A DNA stretch of 64,000 nt from Gallibacter sp963558965 (GTDB lineage Bacteria > Bacillota > Clostridia > Peptostreptococcales > Anaerovoracaceae), in the NCBI GenBank assembly GCA_963558965.1, contig CAUWIT010000011.1, positions 1-64,000 of the forward strand. The letters run 5' to 3'. This document shows, one piece after another, positions 25,977-34,940 of this stretch. Made by a program: the position numbers and the translations under genes. How positions within the stretch are numbered: position 1 is the stretch's first letter; every line of letters starts with the position of its first letter. The notes beneath the pieces are model-generated. The model ran no database searches, was not told the origin of the DNA, and saw nothing but the letters and a program-made list of their open reading frames with translations.

Positions 25977-26943
25977 TTTTAGCGCCCTCCTTCTTTTTTT
26001 TATATAGTCTGTTAACACAGAAGTTTTCAATGTGAGGTGTTAGTACGTTCATTAGTAGGATACCAAATGAAACACCTTCTGGATATGCACCAAATAGTCT
26101 GATTAGCATAGTCATAATACCACAACCTACACCGAAGATAACTTTACCTAGAGGTAATAGAGGAGTAGTTACATAGTCAGTTGCCATGAAGAATGCACCT
26201 AACATAACACCACCTGCTAGGATGTGGAATACAGCCATGTGGATATCGCCAGTAGCGATTAGTGCAATAATAAATACTGTACCGATGAAGCAAACTGGAG
26301 TGATAGGTGAGATAACCTTTTTCCAGATTAGGAATAATCCACCGATAATTAGTGCGATAGCACTTACTTCACCCATAGAACCACCGATTGTTCCTAGGAA
26401 CATGTCCATGTTAGAAGGTAGATCAGCACTTGCTCCACTTTCTTTTAGAAGTCCAAGAGGAGTAGGGCCTGTAGTAGCATCTACAGAAGCTGTTCTTGGA
26501 ACTGGCCATGTTGTCATCTGAGTTGCAAATGAGATGAACAATACGATTCTTGCTGTAATAGCAGGGTTAAATAAGTTGTGCCCTAGTCCACCAAATAACT
26601 GTTTTACTACTAGGATAGCGATTGCTGAACCGATAATAGCAATGTAGTATGGTAGGTTAGCTGGGACATTGAATGCGATCAAAAGACCTGTTAAAGCAGC
26701 TGATAGATCGCCAACTGTCTGAGGTTTCTTCATCAACATGTTCCAAAGATATTCAAACAGTACTGCTGACAATACGCAAACAGCTGAAAGGATAAGAACC
26801 CTTGGGCCGAAAACGTATGTACTTACGCATAGAGAAGGGATAAGGGCTAAGATAACCATTCCCATAATTCTCTGAGTATCTTCGTTATTAACCGCATGTG
26901 GTGAAGAAGATACTATAAGATTATTGTAATACTTCTTTTCCAT
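25966..26943 (-). CDS. rnfD: Rnf complex subunit D, covalent-FMN membrane subunit
   Basis: 325 residues with about ten membrane helices. The flavinylation motif DATTGPTPL places the acceptor at Thr161, the site that ApbE would modify. RnfD is thought to carry electrons across the membrane and to take part in ion translocation. It overlaps rnfC by one base. Confidence 0.95.
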   Translation of the reverse strand: MEKKYYNNLIVSSSPHAVNNEDTQRIMGMVILALIPSLCVSTYVFGPRVLILSAVCVLSAVLFEYLWNMLMKKPQTVGDLSAALTGLLIAFNVPANLPYYIAIIGSAIAILVVKQLFGGLGHNLFNPAITARIVLFISFATQMTTWPVPRTASVDATTGPTPLGLLKESGASADLPSNMDMFLGTIGGSMGEVSAIALIIGGLFLIWKKVISPITPVCFIGTVFIIALIATGDIHMAVFHILAGGVMLGAFFMATDYVTTPLLPLGKVIFGVGCGIMTMLIRLFGAYPEGVSFGILLMNVLTPHIENFCVNRLYKKKKEGAKNEK

Positions 26944-28262
26944 TATTTACTCTGTGCCTCCTTTAAAATAGCTTTACCCAATTTGTTGTTGAAGCCTAGA
27001 GGTCTTCTAGCTGGGCATACATAAGCACAACTTCCGCATTCCATACACTGCATTACCTGAAGTTTTTCAAGCATAACAGCATCTTTCTGTTCCATAGCTT
27101 CTGTTAGAGCTGTTGGAAGTAGGTTAAATGGACATGCGTTGTGGCATCTTCCGCAGTTAATACAATTTGTTTCTTCAGGAACCATAGCCTGAGGACCTGA
27201 GAATGCAAGAATTGCATTGTTGTTTTTTACAACTGGTAGTGCATCTGAGAAAATTGCTCTTCCCATCATAGGACCACCCATTAAGATCTTCTTAGGTGCT
27301 TCTTTGTAACCACCACAGAATTCGATAATGTCTGCGATACGAGTACCTAAAGGAGCGATAACATTTCCTGGGTTAGCAACTGCTGAACCGTCAATTGTCA
27401 TTCTCTTTTCAACTAGTGGCATACCAGTTCTGAAATACTTACCTACAAATGCGATAGAAGTTACGTTAGATAGGATAACTCCTAGTGCAGCAGGAAGAAC
27501 TCCAGCAGCCATATGCTTACCTGTGATTTCGTAAATCATTACACGTTCAGCACCCTGTGGGTATGTTGTCTGAAGAGTAACAACTTCGATTTTGTCTGAA
27601 AGTCCTTGCTCAGCAAGTGTAGCTTTCAATTTTTCAATTGCATCTGGTTTGTTTCCTTCAACACCGATGTATCCTTTTGCAAGGTTAAGGTGTTTCATAA
27701 CCAGTTTCATACCATCGATGATATCCTGAGTATCTTCAAGCATAAGTCTGTGGTCAGAAGTGATATATGGTTCACATTCTGCAGCGTTTACGATTAAAGT
27801 ATCAACTTCGTCGATGTTCTGTGGATTGAATTTGATGTGAGTCGGGAATGACGCACCTCCCAATCCTACAAGTCCGCTCTTTCTGATTGCAGCAACGAAC
27901 TCTTCCATTGTTTCTGCTTTTGGAACTTCTAGTCCTTCAAAAGCTTCCTGTTTACCGTCTGTTTCAATAACGATAACTTGATCATAGCCACCCATTGCAT
28001 TTCTCTGTTCTTCGATTGCTTTAACAGTACCTGAAACGCTTGAGTGAATTGGTGCACTTACGAATGCATCAGTGTCTCCAATAAGCTGTCCAACTTTAAC
28101 AGTGTCGCCTTTTGCTACAAGAGGTTTACATGGAGCACCAATGTGCATAGACATTGGAATGCAAACTTCTGAAGGTACAGGCATTACCTGTGTTTCACAC
28201 TGTGCAGTGTTTTTATGATGGGCAACGTGGATGCTGTGTAAATGCTTTCTCTGTTGACTCAT
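26943..28262 (-). CDS. rnfC: Rnf complex subunit C, NADH-binding subunit
   Basis: 439 residues. It has the N-terminal barrel/lipoyl-like region, an NADH/FMN fold (GLVGLGGASFPTHIKF) and two 4Fe-4S motifs (CINCGRCHNACP and CMECGSCAYVCPARRP). It passes electrons to NAD+. First gene of the rnfCDGEAB operon, with AAGGAAGG upstream. The divergent neighbour is the aldolase gene. Confidence 0.96.
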   Translation of the reverse strand: MSQQRKHLHSIHVAHHKNTAQCETQVMPVPSEVCIPMSMHIGAPCKPLVAKGDTVKVGQLIGDTDAFVSAPIHSSVSGTVKAIEEQRNAMGGYDQVIVIETDGKQEAFEGLEVPKAETMEEFVAAIRKSGLVGLGGASFPTHIKFNPQNIDEVDTLIVNAAECEPYITSDHRLMLEDTQDIIDGMKLVMKHLNLAKGYIGVEGNKPDAIEKLKATLAEQGLSDKIEVVTLQTTYPQGAERVMIYEITGKHMAAGVLPAALGVILSNVTSIAFVGKYFRTGMPLVEKRMTIDGSAVANPGNVIAPLGTRIADIIEFCGGYKEAPKKILMGGPMMGRAIFSDALPVVKNNNAILAFSGPQAMVPEETNCINCGRCHNACPFNLLPTALTEAMEQKDAVMLEKLQVMQCMECGSCAYVCPARRPLGFNNKLGKAILKEAQSK

Positions 28263-28412
28263 TTATAAAACCTTCCTTTCGTGAAAATTTGTATCAAACC
28301 GAACATTATCATAATATCACTTTTTTCAAATAAAAGCTACATTTATTGTGAAAAAAAGTTTATACTTAGTGTTGAAAAACAGTTATTTTTTAATATTTTT
28401 GTGAGGTATACT

Positions 28413-29375
28413 ATGGAATGGGTATCAGAAAAGTTAGAAATTTGTCAGGCTGGTAGGTTTTTATTGGAAAATCAGCTTGTTTCACGAACTTGGGGCAATC
28501 TATCTATTTTAGTTGACGATGACACTTTTATCATTAGTCCAAGCGGTAAGAGTTACATGGAAACCCAGGCTAAAGACATTGCAGAGGTAGAGCTTGAAAC
28601 GTTGAAATTTCACGGAAATTCAAAGCCCTCATCGGAGATGGCAGCTCACAAGGTTATATATAATGGCATCGAAGATGCAAAGGCATGTGTCCATACACAT
28701 CAGAGATTTGTAACTGCTGTATCGGTCTTAGCCAATAGTTATTTACAGGCGAAAAAATGCCAAAAATCAGATAAAATCAGCGAAAAACTAATAAATACAG
28801 TACCACAAGATATAGGGGAATCCTTTGCATTATATGGTATGGCTGGCAGCGAGCAATTAGCAGAAAATATAGGACGAGCTATTGGTAGAACTGTAAAAAT
28901 GGAAAATTCTTTTATCATATTAGCTAATCATGGTGCCATATGTTGGGGTAAATCAATGGATGAAGCCATAGAAGTTGCGCTTAATTTAGAAAATAAATGT
29001 CAAAGGTTTTTAGATGAACTAGGATGTGTATATATAAAAGGAAAGGAATTTGTAGATTTTAAATATAAAAAGGTAGGCAATAAGTATATTTGTTTTGCAG
29101 ATCAGCCAGAGGTAAAAGCGGTAAAAGCAGATAGCTTGGCAGGATACATAGACGATTTTGGTCAAATCGTAGGTGAATCTATCCAAATTGAAAAAGATGG
29201 GGCTGTAAAACTTGAAGCAGATAATCTGGAGGATTTGGAAGCTATGTACGAGATTGCTGGCAAAAATGCTTTGGCATGGCAAATAGCAAGTATGATGAAC
29301 GCACAAGCCATTCCTAAACAATATTTAAAGGAAATGCACCAAAAGTATGTAAATTATTATTCTAAGCTTAAGTGA
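28413..29375 (+). CDS. class II aldolase/adducin-family protein
   Basis: 320 residues. The aldolase fold covers residues ~1-200 with a Zn-binding HTH pair (VHTHQRF) and a later NHGAICWG His, as in fuculose/ribulose-phosphate aldolases and epimerases. The C-terminal 100 residues are not part of that fold and are not recognised. The ATG at 28413 follows GTGAGG. The substrate is not evident. A promoter for the next gene lies just after the stop, so these two genes may be separate units. Confidence 0.85.
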   Translation: MEWVSEKLEICQAGRFLLENQLVSRTWGNLSILVDDDTFIISPSGKSYMETQAKDIAEVELETLKFHGNSKPSSEMAAHKVIYNGIEDAKACVHTHQRFVTAVSVLANSYLQAKKCQKSDKISEKLINTVPQDIGESFALYGMAGSEQLAENIGRAIGRTVKMENSFIILANHGAICWGKSMDEAIEVALNLENKCQRFLDELGCVYIKGKEFVDFKYKKVGNKYICFADQPEVKAVKADSLAGYIDDFGQIVGESIQIEKDGAVKLEADNLEDLEAMYEIAGKNALAWQIASMMNAQAIPKQYLKEMHQKYVNYYSKLK

Positions 29376-29377
29376 TG

Positions 29378-29406
29378 TTGACAGCAAACCCTTAATATTG
29401 TAAAAT
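29378..29406 (+). promoter_or_regulatory. promoter of the SDR gene
   Basis: TTGACA (29378-29383) and TAAAAT (29401-29406) with 17 bp spacing, 37 bp before the SDR start codon. Confidence 0.75.
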
Positions 29407-29442
29407 TTTTCAAGTGAATAATACATTAAAAGGAGAAAAATC

Positions 29443-30183
29443 ATGTTAAAAGATAAGGTGGCAATTGTAACTGGTGGCTCAGGTGGCATCGGACAATGCA
29501 TAGTAAAAAAATTAGCAGGAGAAGGGGCTATAGTAGTTATACATTATAACAATTCTCCAAAAGCAGCCGAAGATTTAAAGGCGGAACTAGACAAAGAAGG
29601 TTTAAGAACTGAAATTTATCAGTGTGATATTAGAGATAACAAAGCTGTTGAAAAAATGATAACAGATGTTCACGAAAGATACGGCAAGATTGATATTTTA
29701 GTAAACAATGCAGGAGTTGCTTTGGATGCTCGTATTCATAAAATGCCGGAGCAGTACTTTGACGACACAATGGCAATAAATGTAAAAGGCGTTTGGAATA
29801 CATCACAGCACGTTGTGCCATTTATGATGGAGCAGGGTTCAGGTTCAATTATCAATATTTCATCAGTGGCTGGAACTCAGGGAAATATCGGCCAGTCAGG
29901 ATATGCGACTTCAAAAGCGGCAGTTATTGGTTTAACTAAAACAGTTGCTCTTGAAACAGCTTCAAAAGGTGTTCGTGTAAATGCAGTTGCACCTGGAGTT
30001 ATTGAAGTTGGTATGTCAGCTCAGATACCAGAAAAACTTATGCAGAGATTGATACCTAGCATCCCACTAGGCAGACCTGGCAAAGGTGAAGAAATCGCTG
30101 CAACTGTAGCATTTTTAGCAGATGATGGCGCTGGATACATAACAGGACAGGTTATTGAAGTAAACGGCGGCATGCACATGTAA
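29443..30183 (+). CDS. fabG: short-chain dehydrogenase/reductase, FabG-like
   Basis: 246 residues. Cofactor motif TGGSGGIG, NNAG, catalytic Ser in NISSVAG and YxxxK (YATSK) are intact, and the C-terminal ITGQVIEVNGGMHM is typical of 3-oxoacyl-ACP reductases. It may reduce 3-oxoacyl-ACP in fatty-acid synthesis, but no other fab gene is near; another short-chain ketone or aldehyde is equally possible. A MATE transporter gene follows 69 bp on. Confidence 0.88.
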   Translation: MLKDKVAIVTGGSGGIGQCIVKKLAGEGAIVVIHYNNSPKAAEDLKAELDKEGLRTEIYQCDIRDNKAVEKMITDVHERYGKIDILVNNAGVALDARIHKMPEQYFDDTMAINVKGVWNTSQHVVPFMMEQGSGSIINISSVAGTQGNIGQSGYATSKAAVIGLTKTVALETASKGVRVNAVAPGVIEVGMSAQIPEKLMQRLIPSIPLGRPGKGEEIAATVAFLADDGAGYITGQVIEVNGGMHM

Positions 30184-30252
30184 ATACAAAGATAAAAAAT
30201 GATATAGCAATTGGGTTTTGAAATGTGCAATTCGAAAGGAGTTTAACTAATT

Positions 30253-31653
30253 ATGAAATCAGCTATGTCAAAAGAAGTGGATTTAGGTAATGAGCCAATA
30301 GGCAAATTGCTGTGGACTTTGGCGGTACCTGCCATTTTGTCACAACTTGTAAATGCCCTTTACAATATGGTTGATCGTATGTATATCGGCCATATACCAG
30401 AAGTAGGTGCAGAGGCGCTTACAGGTGTTGGGATTTGTTTCCCAATAATTATGATAGTATCGGCGTTTGCGTTTCTTATGGGTATAGGCGGCTCGCCTCG
30501 TGCCAGTATTTTAATGGGTAAAGGTGATAACAAAGGCGCAGAAAAAATTATGGGTAACTGTTTTATGGCCTTGATAATTATTTCTGTAGTTTTGACAGTT
30601 TTAGTTTTGGCTTTTAAAACGACTTTGCTTTATTTTTTCAAGGCAACTGATGTAACCATACAGTATGCGCAAAGCTATATTAGCATATATGCGATAGGTA
30701 CGATTTTCGTCCAGTTGACACTAGGGCTAAACGCATATATCTCAGCCCAAGGTTTTTCAAAAATCAGTATGATGACTGTTGTAATAGGTGCAGTTATCAA
30801 TATTATACTTGATCCGATTTTTATATTTTTATTAGGAATGGGTGTTAAGGGCGCTGCACTAGCGACTGTTATTTCTCAGGCTGTTAGTTGCCTTTGGGCT
30901 TTTAGATTTTTAACTGGTAAAAATACTATTTTAAAGTTGCGTAAGGAAAATATGAAAATAGATCCAAAGGTTTTAATGCCTTGTATTGCTCTTGGTATTG
31001 CACCATTTGTAATGCAATCAACAGAAAGTATTTTGGTTCTATGTTTCAACAGTCAGTTGTTAAAATTTGGTGGCGATATGGCTGTTGGGGCTATGACTAT
31101 TTTATCTAGTGTTATGCAGTTTGCATTGTTGCCATTGCAAGGCTTAACACAAGGTGGACAGCCTATAGTAAGTTTTAACTATGGAGCAGGCAAACCTGAG
31201 AGAGTTAAAAAGGGATTTAAATTAATGATGATAGCTTGCTTGGTTTATGCGGCAGCACTGTGGTTAATTGCAGAGTTTGCACCAAGTGTAATGGTTAACA
31301 TCTTTACAAATGATCCAGAGCTTAGAAAACTTTCAGTTTGGGCAATACGCATTTACTTAGGCGCATTGGTATTGATGGGTGCGCAAATCGCTTGTCAGCA
31401 GACATTTATCGCTTTTGGAAATGCCAAAGTATCAGTATTTTTAGCGGTATTTAGAAAAATAATCGTATTGATACCTCTAATTTACATATTGCCTATGTTT
31501 GCAGATGGAGGCGACAAAGTTGCAGCAGTATTTTGGGCAGAGCCAATTGCAGATACAATTGCAGTAGCAACAACTTGCCTAATGTTTGCCTACAGTTTTA
31601 AAAAGCTATTAAAAGGCATGAGAGAACAATCAGCCCAACAACAAAATATTTAA
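30253..31653 (+). CDS. MATE-family efflux transporter
   Basis: 466 residues with twelve predicted membrane helices in two MatE repeats. The conserved PAILSQLVNALYNMVDRMYIG start and GLTQGGQPIVSFNYGAG in the second half identify the family. It exports drugs or metabolites in exchange for Na+ or H+. Terminator follows. Confidence 0.92.
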   Translation: MKSAMSKEVDLGNEPIGKLLWTLAVPAILSQLVNALYNMVDRMYIGHIPEVGAEALTGVGICFPIIMIVSAFAFLMGIGGSPRASILMGKGDNKGAEKIMGNCFMALIIISVVLTVLVLAFKTTLLYFFKATDVTIQYAQSYISIYAIGTIFVQLTLGLNAYISAQGFSKISMMTVVIGAVINIILDPIFIFLLGMGVKGAALATVISQAVSCLWAFRFLTGKNTILKLRKENMKIDPKVLMPCIALGIAPFVMQSTESILVLCFNSQLLKFGGDMAVGAMTILSSVMQFALLPLQGLTQGGQPIVSFNYGAGKPERVKKGFKLMMIACLVYAAALWLIAEFAPSVMVNIFTNDPELRKLSVWAIRIYLGALVLMGAQIACQQTFIAFGNAKVSVFLAVFRKIIVLIPLIYILPMFADGGDKVAAVFWAEPIADTIAVATTCLMFAYSFKKLLKGMREQSAQQQNI

Positions 31654-31672
31654 TCAAGTTTCAAAAAGCCGA

Positions 31673-31703
31673 AAAAAGCCGATTAGAAAAAAATCGACTT
31701 TTT
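31673..31703. terminator. terminator between MATE and LysR genes
   Basis: A short stem AAAGCCGATT/AATCGACTTT (one mismatch) is followed by T on the plus strand and preceded by A-runs, so it can serve both convergent genes. Confidence 0.65.
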
Positions 31704-31707
31704 TATT

Positions 31708-32592
31708 TTATAGTTTGTCCTTTATAAGATTTATAAATCTGTTCATCTGAGGTGTTATAAATTTGTTTTTGTGATAGAGCAACTGACTATACATGTTCAC
31801 TTGCTCTAGGTCAGAGGAAATCTTCATAAGCTGTCCTCGCTCTATATCATTTGAAACAGTGTATTTAGGTAAAAAAGAAATACCCATGCCATTTTTCAAA
31901 AGATTGATGATGGTTTCTGTATTGCCTATTTCCAATATAGGGGAAATTTTAACATCTCTGGCGGCAAGGAGCTTTAAAAGTTGGTATTGGTAAGCGCCCC
32001 AAAGTTCAGTTAAAATTAGTGGCTCTTTTATAATCTCATCTATTTTCATATGTTTTATATGTTTTTTGTATTTTTTATCAGCTTTAGTAACAAAACAAAT
32101 TTCTTCTTCTCTATTAAAGTCACAAGTAAAATCGTCTAAATACAATTTATCATCCAAAGTAAAAATCATATCTATCTCATTGGAGCGGGCCATTTGCAGC
32201 AGCTGGTCTGTAGTGCCAGATTTAATAACCACATGAACATTTGGATATTGTTTGTGAAACTGTAAAAGCAAATCAGGTAAAAGGGCAGTGCAAATAGATT
32301 CAACACCTCCAATTTTCAATACACCCTTCAGAGCCGTTTGGGCTTTAGAAAAATTAGCAGCTTCATTAGTAACTTTTAGTATATTTTCCGCATAAGGTAT
32401 AAATTGCTCTCCCTTTTCTGTAAGGTACACCCTCTTACCCATACGTTCAAATAGCTGAGTATCAAGCTCTTTTTCCAGTTTTTTTATCTGTACAGTAATG
32501 GCAGATTGTGAGTAGCCAAGTTGTTTTGCAGCAAGAGAAAAATTTTGGGTGCTAGCAACCTGTAAAAATGTAATAATGCTTCGTATTTCCAT
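31708..32592 (-). CDS. LysR-family transcriptional regulator
   Basis: 294 residues: N-terminal winged helix-turn-helix (residues ~3-60, FSLAAKQLGYSQSAITVQIKKLE) and a C-terminal periplasmic-binding-like effector domain. It is divergent from the aromatic amino acid decarboxylase gene, 134 bp away, and is the natural candidate for its regulator and for its own. Confidence 0.92.
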   Translation of the reverse strand: MEIRSIITFLQVASTQNFSLAAKQLGYSQSAITVQIKKLEKELDTQLFERMGKRVYLTEKGEQFIPYAENILKVTNEAANFSKAQTALKGVLKIGGVESICTALLPDLLLQFHKQYPNVHVVIKSGTTDQLLQMARSNEIDMIFTLDDKLYLDDFTCDFNREEEICFVTKADKKYKKHIKHMKIDEIIKEPLILTELWGAYQYQLLKLLAARDVKISPILEIGNTETIINLLKNGMGISFLPKYTVSNDIERGQLMKISSDLEQVNMYSQLLYHKNKFITPQMNRFINLIKDKL

Positions 32593-32610
32593 GTAAAATC
32601 CTCCCTATCA

Positions 32611-32631
32611 TATATTAATAATTTTAATATA
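32611..32631. promoter_or_regulatory. palindrome in the LysR/decarboxylase intergenic region
   Basis: TATATTAA-N5-TTAATATA is a perfect 8-bp inverted repeat containing the T-N11-A form of LysR boxes. It starts 19 bp upstream of the lysR start codon. A possible decarboxylase promoter (TTAACA 32651-32656, TAAACT 32674-32679) follows. Confidence 0.5.
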
Positions 32632-32726
32632 TATTATAAAATCTATGAATTTAACAAATTGATATTTTTAGTGTAAACTAGAGTTACAGGGAAGTCAACG
32701 AAACTATAGGGAAGAAGGAGAACAAG

Positions 32727-34175
32727 ATGGCTAAGGAAATTAAAAATAGCGAAAATGTTTTAAGCAGTGAAAAATTAGAAAAAGAAATAGAAAAATTTGT
32801 TCATGACTTTTGTCAAGAAAAACACAATATTCATACAGATAAAGTTATGTTTGAAGCACCAGCAGGACAAGCTGATGTTATTAGAAAAATAGGCATTTCA
32901 AAGGACGGTAGACCTGCAAGAGAAGTAATAGAAGAAATGGTAAGCGAAGTTTACCAGTACAGAGGAGATCCAAACCACCCAAGATTTTTCGGATTTGTAC
33001 CAGGACCAGCTTCCAATATCTCTTGGCTAGGAGATATTATGACTTCAGCATATAATATTCACGCCGGCGGCAGCAAACTTGCACCTATGGTAAATTGCAT
33101 AGAGCAAGAACTTTTAAAATGGTTCTGTCAAAAGGCGGGATTTTCAAAACGCGGGGGTGGAGTATTTGTAAGCGGCGGCTCAATGGCAAATATTACAGCC
33201 CTAATAGCCGCAAGAGATAGTAAATTAACAGAAGAAACACTTTGCAAGGGAGTTGCATATATTTCAGATCAGACCCACAGTTCAGTGCCAAAAGGATTGC
33301 GAATTATAGGTATTCCAAACACACGCATCCGTAAGATACCGACAAATGATGACTTTACAATGAACACAGAGTTGCTAGAAAAAGCCATTCTTGAAGACAA
33401 AGCCAAAGGCATGCGTCCATTTGTAGTAATCGGAACAGCGGGCACAACAAACACAGGCAGCATCGATCCGTTCCACGAAATCAATCGCATTTGCAAAGCC
33501 AATGACATGTGGTTCCACATCGATGGGGCTTACGGTGCATCAATTTTAGTAAGCGACAAATACCGTCATTTGCTAGATGGGGTTGAACTTGCAGACAGCT
33601 TAAGCTGGGACGCTCACAAATGGCTATATCAAACTTACGGCTGCGCAATGGTTTTAGTAAAGGACATCAGCACACTTTACAACAGCTTCCACGTTAGCGC
33701 CGAATACTTAAAAGACGTTGAAGTTGAGGGAGACAGAGACAACATTAACACATGGGATATAGGCATGGAGCTAACTCGACCAGCTCGTGGACTAAAACTT
33801 TGGCTAACTATGCAAATCTTAGGCACAGACCTAATTAGCAGCGCCATTGAACATGGTTTTGAAATGGCTGATTGCGCTCAGGCTACAGTGGAAAAACTAC
33901 CGGAATGGCAGGTTATTTCTCCATCACAGCTTGCTATGGTTAACATTCGTTTCGCTCCAGCAGGTTTGAGTAAGGAGCAGACTGACCAGCTAAATGAAAC
34001 TATTTCAGCTAAGTTGCTTGATACTGGATATGCAGCAGTATTTACAACTGTATTACACGATATGACAGTGCTTCGCATGTGTTCACTTCATCCTGAAGCG
34101 ACTGAAGAGGATATTGTGGAAACTATCAAACTTATGGACAAGATAGCAAGAGAAACTTATAACGAAATGATCTAA
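32727..34175 (+). CDS. PLP-dependent aromatic L-amino acid decarboxylase, probably tryptophan decarboxylase
   Basis: 482 residues, a group II PLP decarboxylase. PLP-binding Lys298 is in SWDAHKW, His184 in DQTHSS stacks the ring, and Asp266 in HIDGAYG pairs with the pyridine nitrogen. Long stretches (NHPRFFGFVPGPAS, LGDIMTSAYNIHAGGSKLAP, TWDIGMELTRPARGLKLW) match what I remember of the Ruminococcus gnavus tryptophan decarboxylase almost word for word. The expected product is tryptamine; phenylethylamine or tyramine are alternatives that sequence alone cannot exclude. The start follows AAGGAG. It stands alone, divergent from a LysR gene and closed by a terminator. Confidence 0.88.
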   Translation: MAKEIKNSENVLSSEKLEKEIEKFVHDFCQEKHNIHTDKVMFEAPAGQADVIRKIGISKDGRPAREVIEEMVSEVYQYRGDPNHPRFFGFVPGPASNISWLGDIMTSAYNIHAGGSKLAPMVNCIEQELLKWFCQKAGFSKRGGGVFVSGGSMANITALIAARDSKLTEETLCKGVAYISDQTHSSVPKGLRIIGIPNTRIRKIPTNDDFTMNTELLEKAILEDKAKGMRPFVVIGTAGTTNTGSIDPFHEINRICKANDMWFHIDGAYGASILVSDKYRHLLDGVELADSLSWDAHKWLYQTYGCAMVLVKDISTLYNSFHVSAEYLKDVEVEGDRDNINTWDIGMELTRPARGLKLWLTMQILGTDLISSAIEHGFEMADCAQATVEKLPEWQVISPSQLAMVNIRFAPAGLSKEQTDQLNETISAKLLDTGYAAVFTTVLHDMTVLRMCSLHPEATEEDIVETIKLMDKIARETYNEMI

Positions 34176-34182
34176 CTCATAC

Positions 34183-34220
34183 AAAAAAGGGACGATCCCA
34201 CTGGGGACAGTCCCTTTTTT
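34183..34220. terminator. bidirectional terminator between decarboxylase and rubredoxin genes
   Basis: AAAAAAGGGAC (34183-34193) pairs with GTCCCTTTTTT (34210-34220), with T-runs readable from both strands. Confidence 0.88.
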
Positions 34221-34263
34221 AGATATTTTGGTATTTGATATAATAAAATTTAAATATTCTAAA

Positions 34264-34401
34264 TTACTCTTCTTCTGGTGCAAACTGGTCTTTACCTACA
34301 CTGCAAAGTGGACATTCGTAGTCATCTGCTAGGTCTTCCCATTTTACGCCTTCAACTTCTTCATCATAAACGTATCCGCATACTTCACATACATATTTCA
34401 T
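34264..34401 (-). CDS. rubredoxin, short form (45 residues)
   Basis: A 45-residue protein with the two iron knuckles CEVCGYVYD and CPLCSVGKDQF. Usual rubredoxins have about 52-54 residues; here the loop between the knuckles is about seven residues shorter, as in the short rubredoxins of some sulfate reducers. It carries single electrons in the cytoplasm, often to oxygen- or peroxide-reducing enzymes. GAGG precedes the ATG. It lies 98 bp beyond atpC with the same orientation, possibly with its own promoter (a TATAAT lies upstream). Confidence 0.93.
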   Translation of the reverse strand: MKYVCEVCGYVYDEEVEGVKWEDLADDYECPLCSVGKDQFAPEEE

Positions 34402-34498
34402 ATTAGTTACCTCTTTTCTTAAATTTTCAAATTATAAAATTTAGCTATGTCTTATCTTTACCCTAAAACAGGGGATATAAACAATAAATTTTATTTTT

Positions 34499-34927
34499 TT
34501 AAATTGTCCAGTCTTTGTCGCGAGAAGTTTTTAGACGAGACATAGCTCTAGCCAATGAAGCTTGACTTGAATAAAATTCACGGATGCTTTGTTGCTGTCT
34601 TAGCTTTTCTTCGGCACGTTCTTTAGCTTCTTCAGCACGTTTTATATCTATATCTTCAGGACGCTCAGCTGTATCTACGATAACAGAAACAACATTGTCC
34701 GTAACTTCGGCAAATCCAGGAGAAACAGCGGCTGTATACCATTTGTCTGGTGTTTCATCTGATGCAGGTTTAATATGCATCTCACCTGCGGCAATAGCTA
34801 CAACCATATTTTCGTGGCCTGCTAGTATGCCAATTTCTCCATCGGGAGTTGGGATAATCAAGCTACTACATTGATCATTGTAAAAAATTTTATCGCTGCA
34901 AAATATTTTCAATTTAAAAGTCTTCAT
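34499..34927 (-). CDS. atpC: F1Fo ATP synthase epsilon subunit
   Basis: 142 residues: an N-terminal beta-sandwich (PTPDGEIGILAGHENMV) and a C-terminal helical hairpin with Glu/Lys/Arg repeats. It regulates and couples rotation. The ATG at 34927 follows GAGG by 8 bp; an upstream GTG at 34936 overlaps the ribosome binding site and is rejected. Last gene of the operon. Confidence 0.95.
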   Translation of the reverse strand: MKTFKLKIFCSDKIFYNDQCSSLIIPTPDGEIGILAGHENMVVAIAAGEMHIKPASDETPDKWYTAAVSPGFAEVTDNVVSVIVDTAERPEDIDIKRAEEAKERAEEKLRQQQSIREFYSSQASLARAMSRLKTSRDKDWTI

Positions 34928-34940
34928 TAAAAACACCTCG

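Noticed and set aside
28263..28412. Rex operator between rnfC and the aldolase gene
   Set aside because: One half-site (TTGTGAA) is present near 28338, but the second half does not match.
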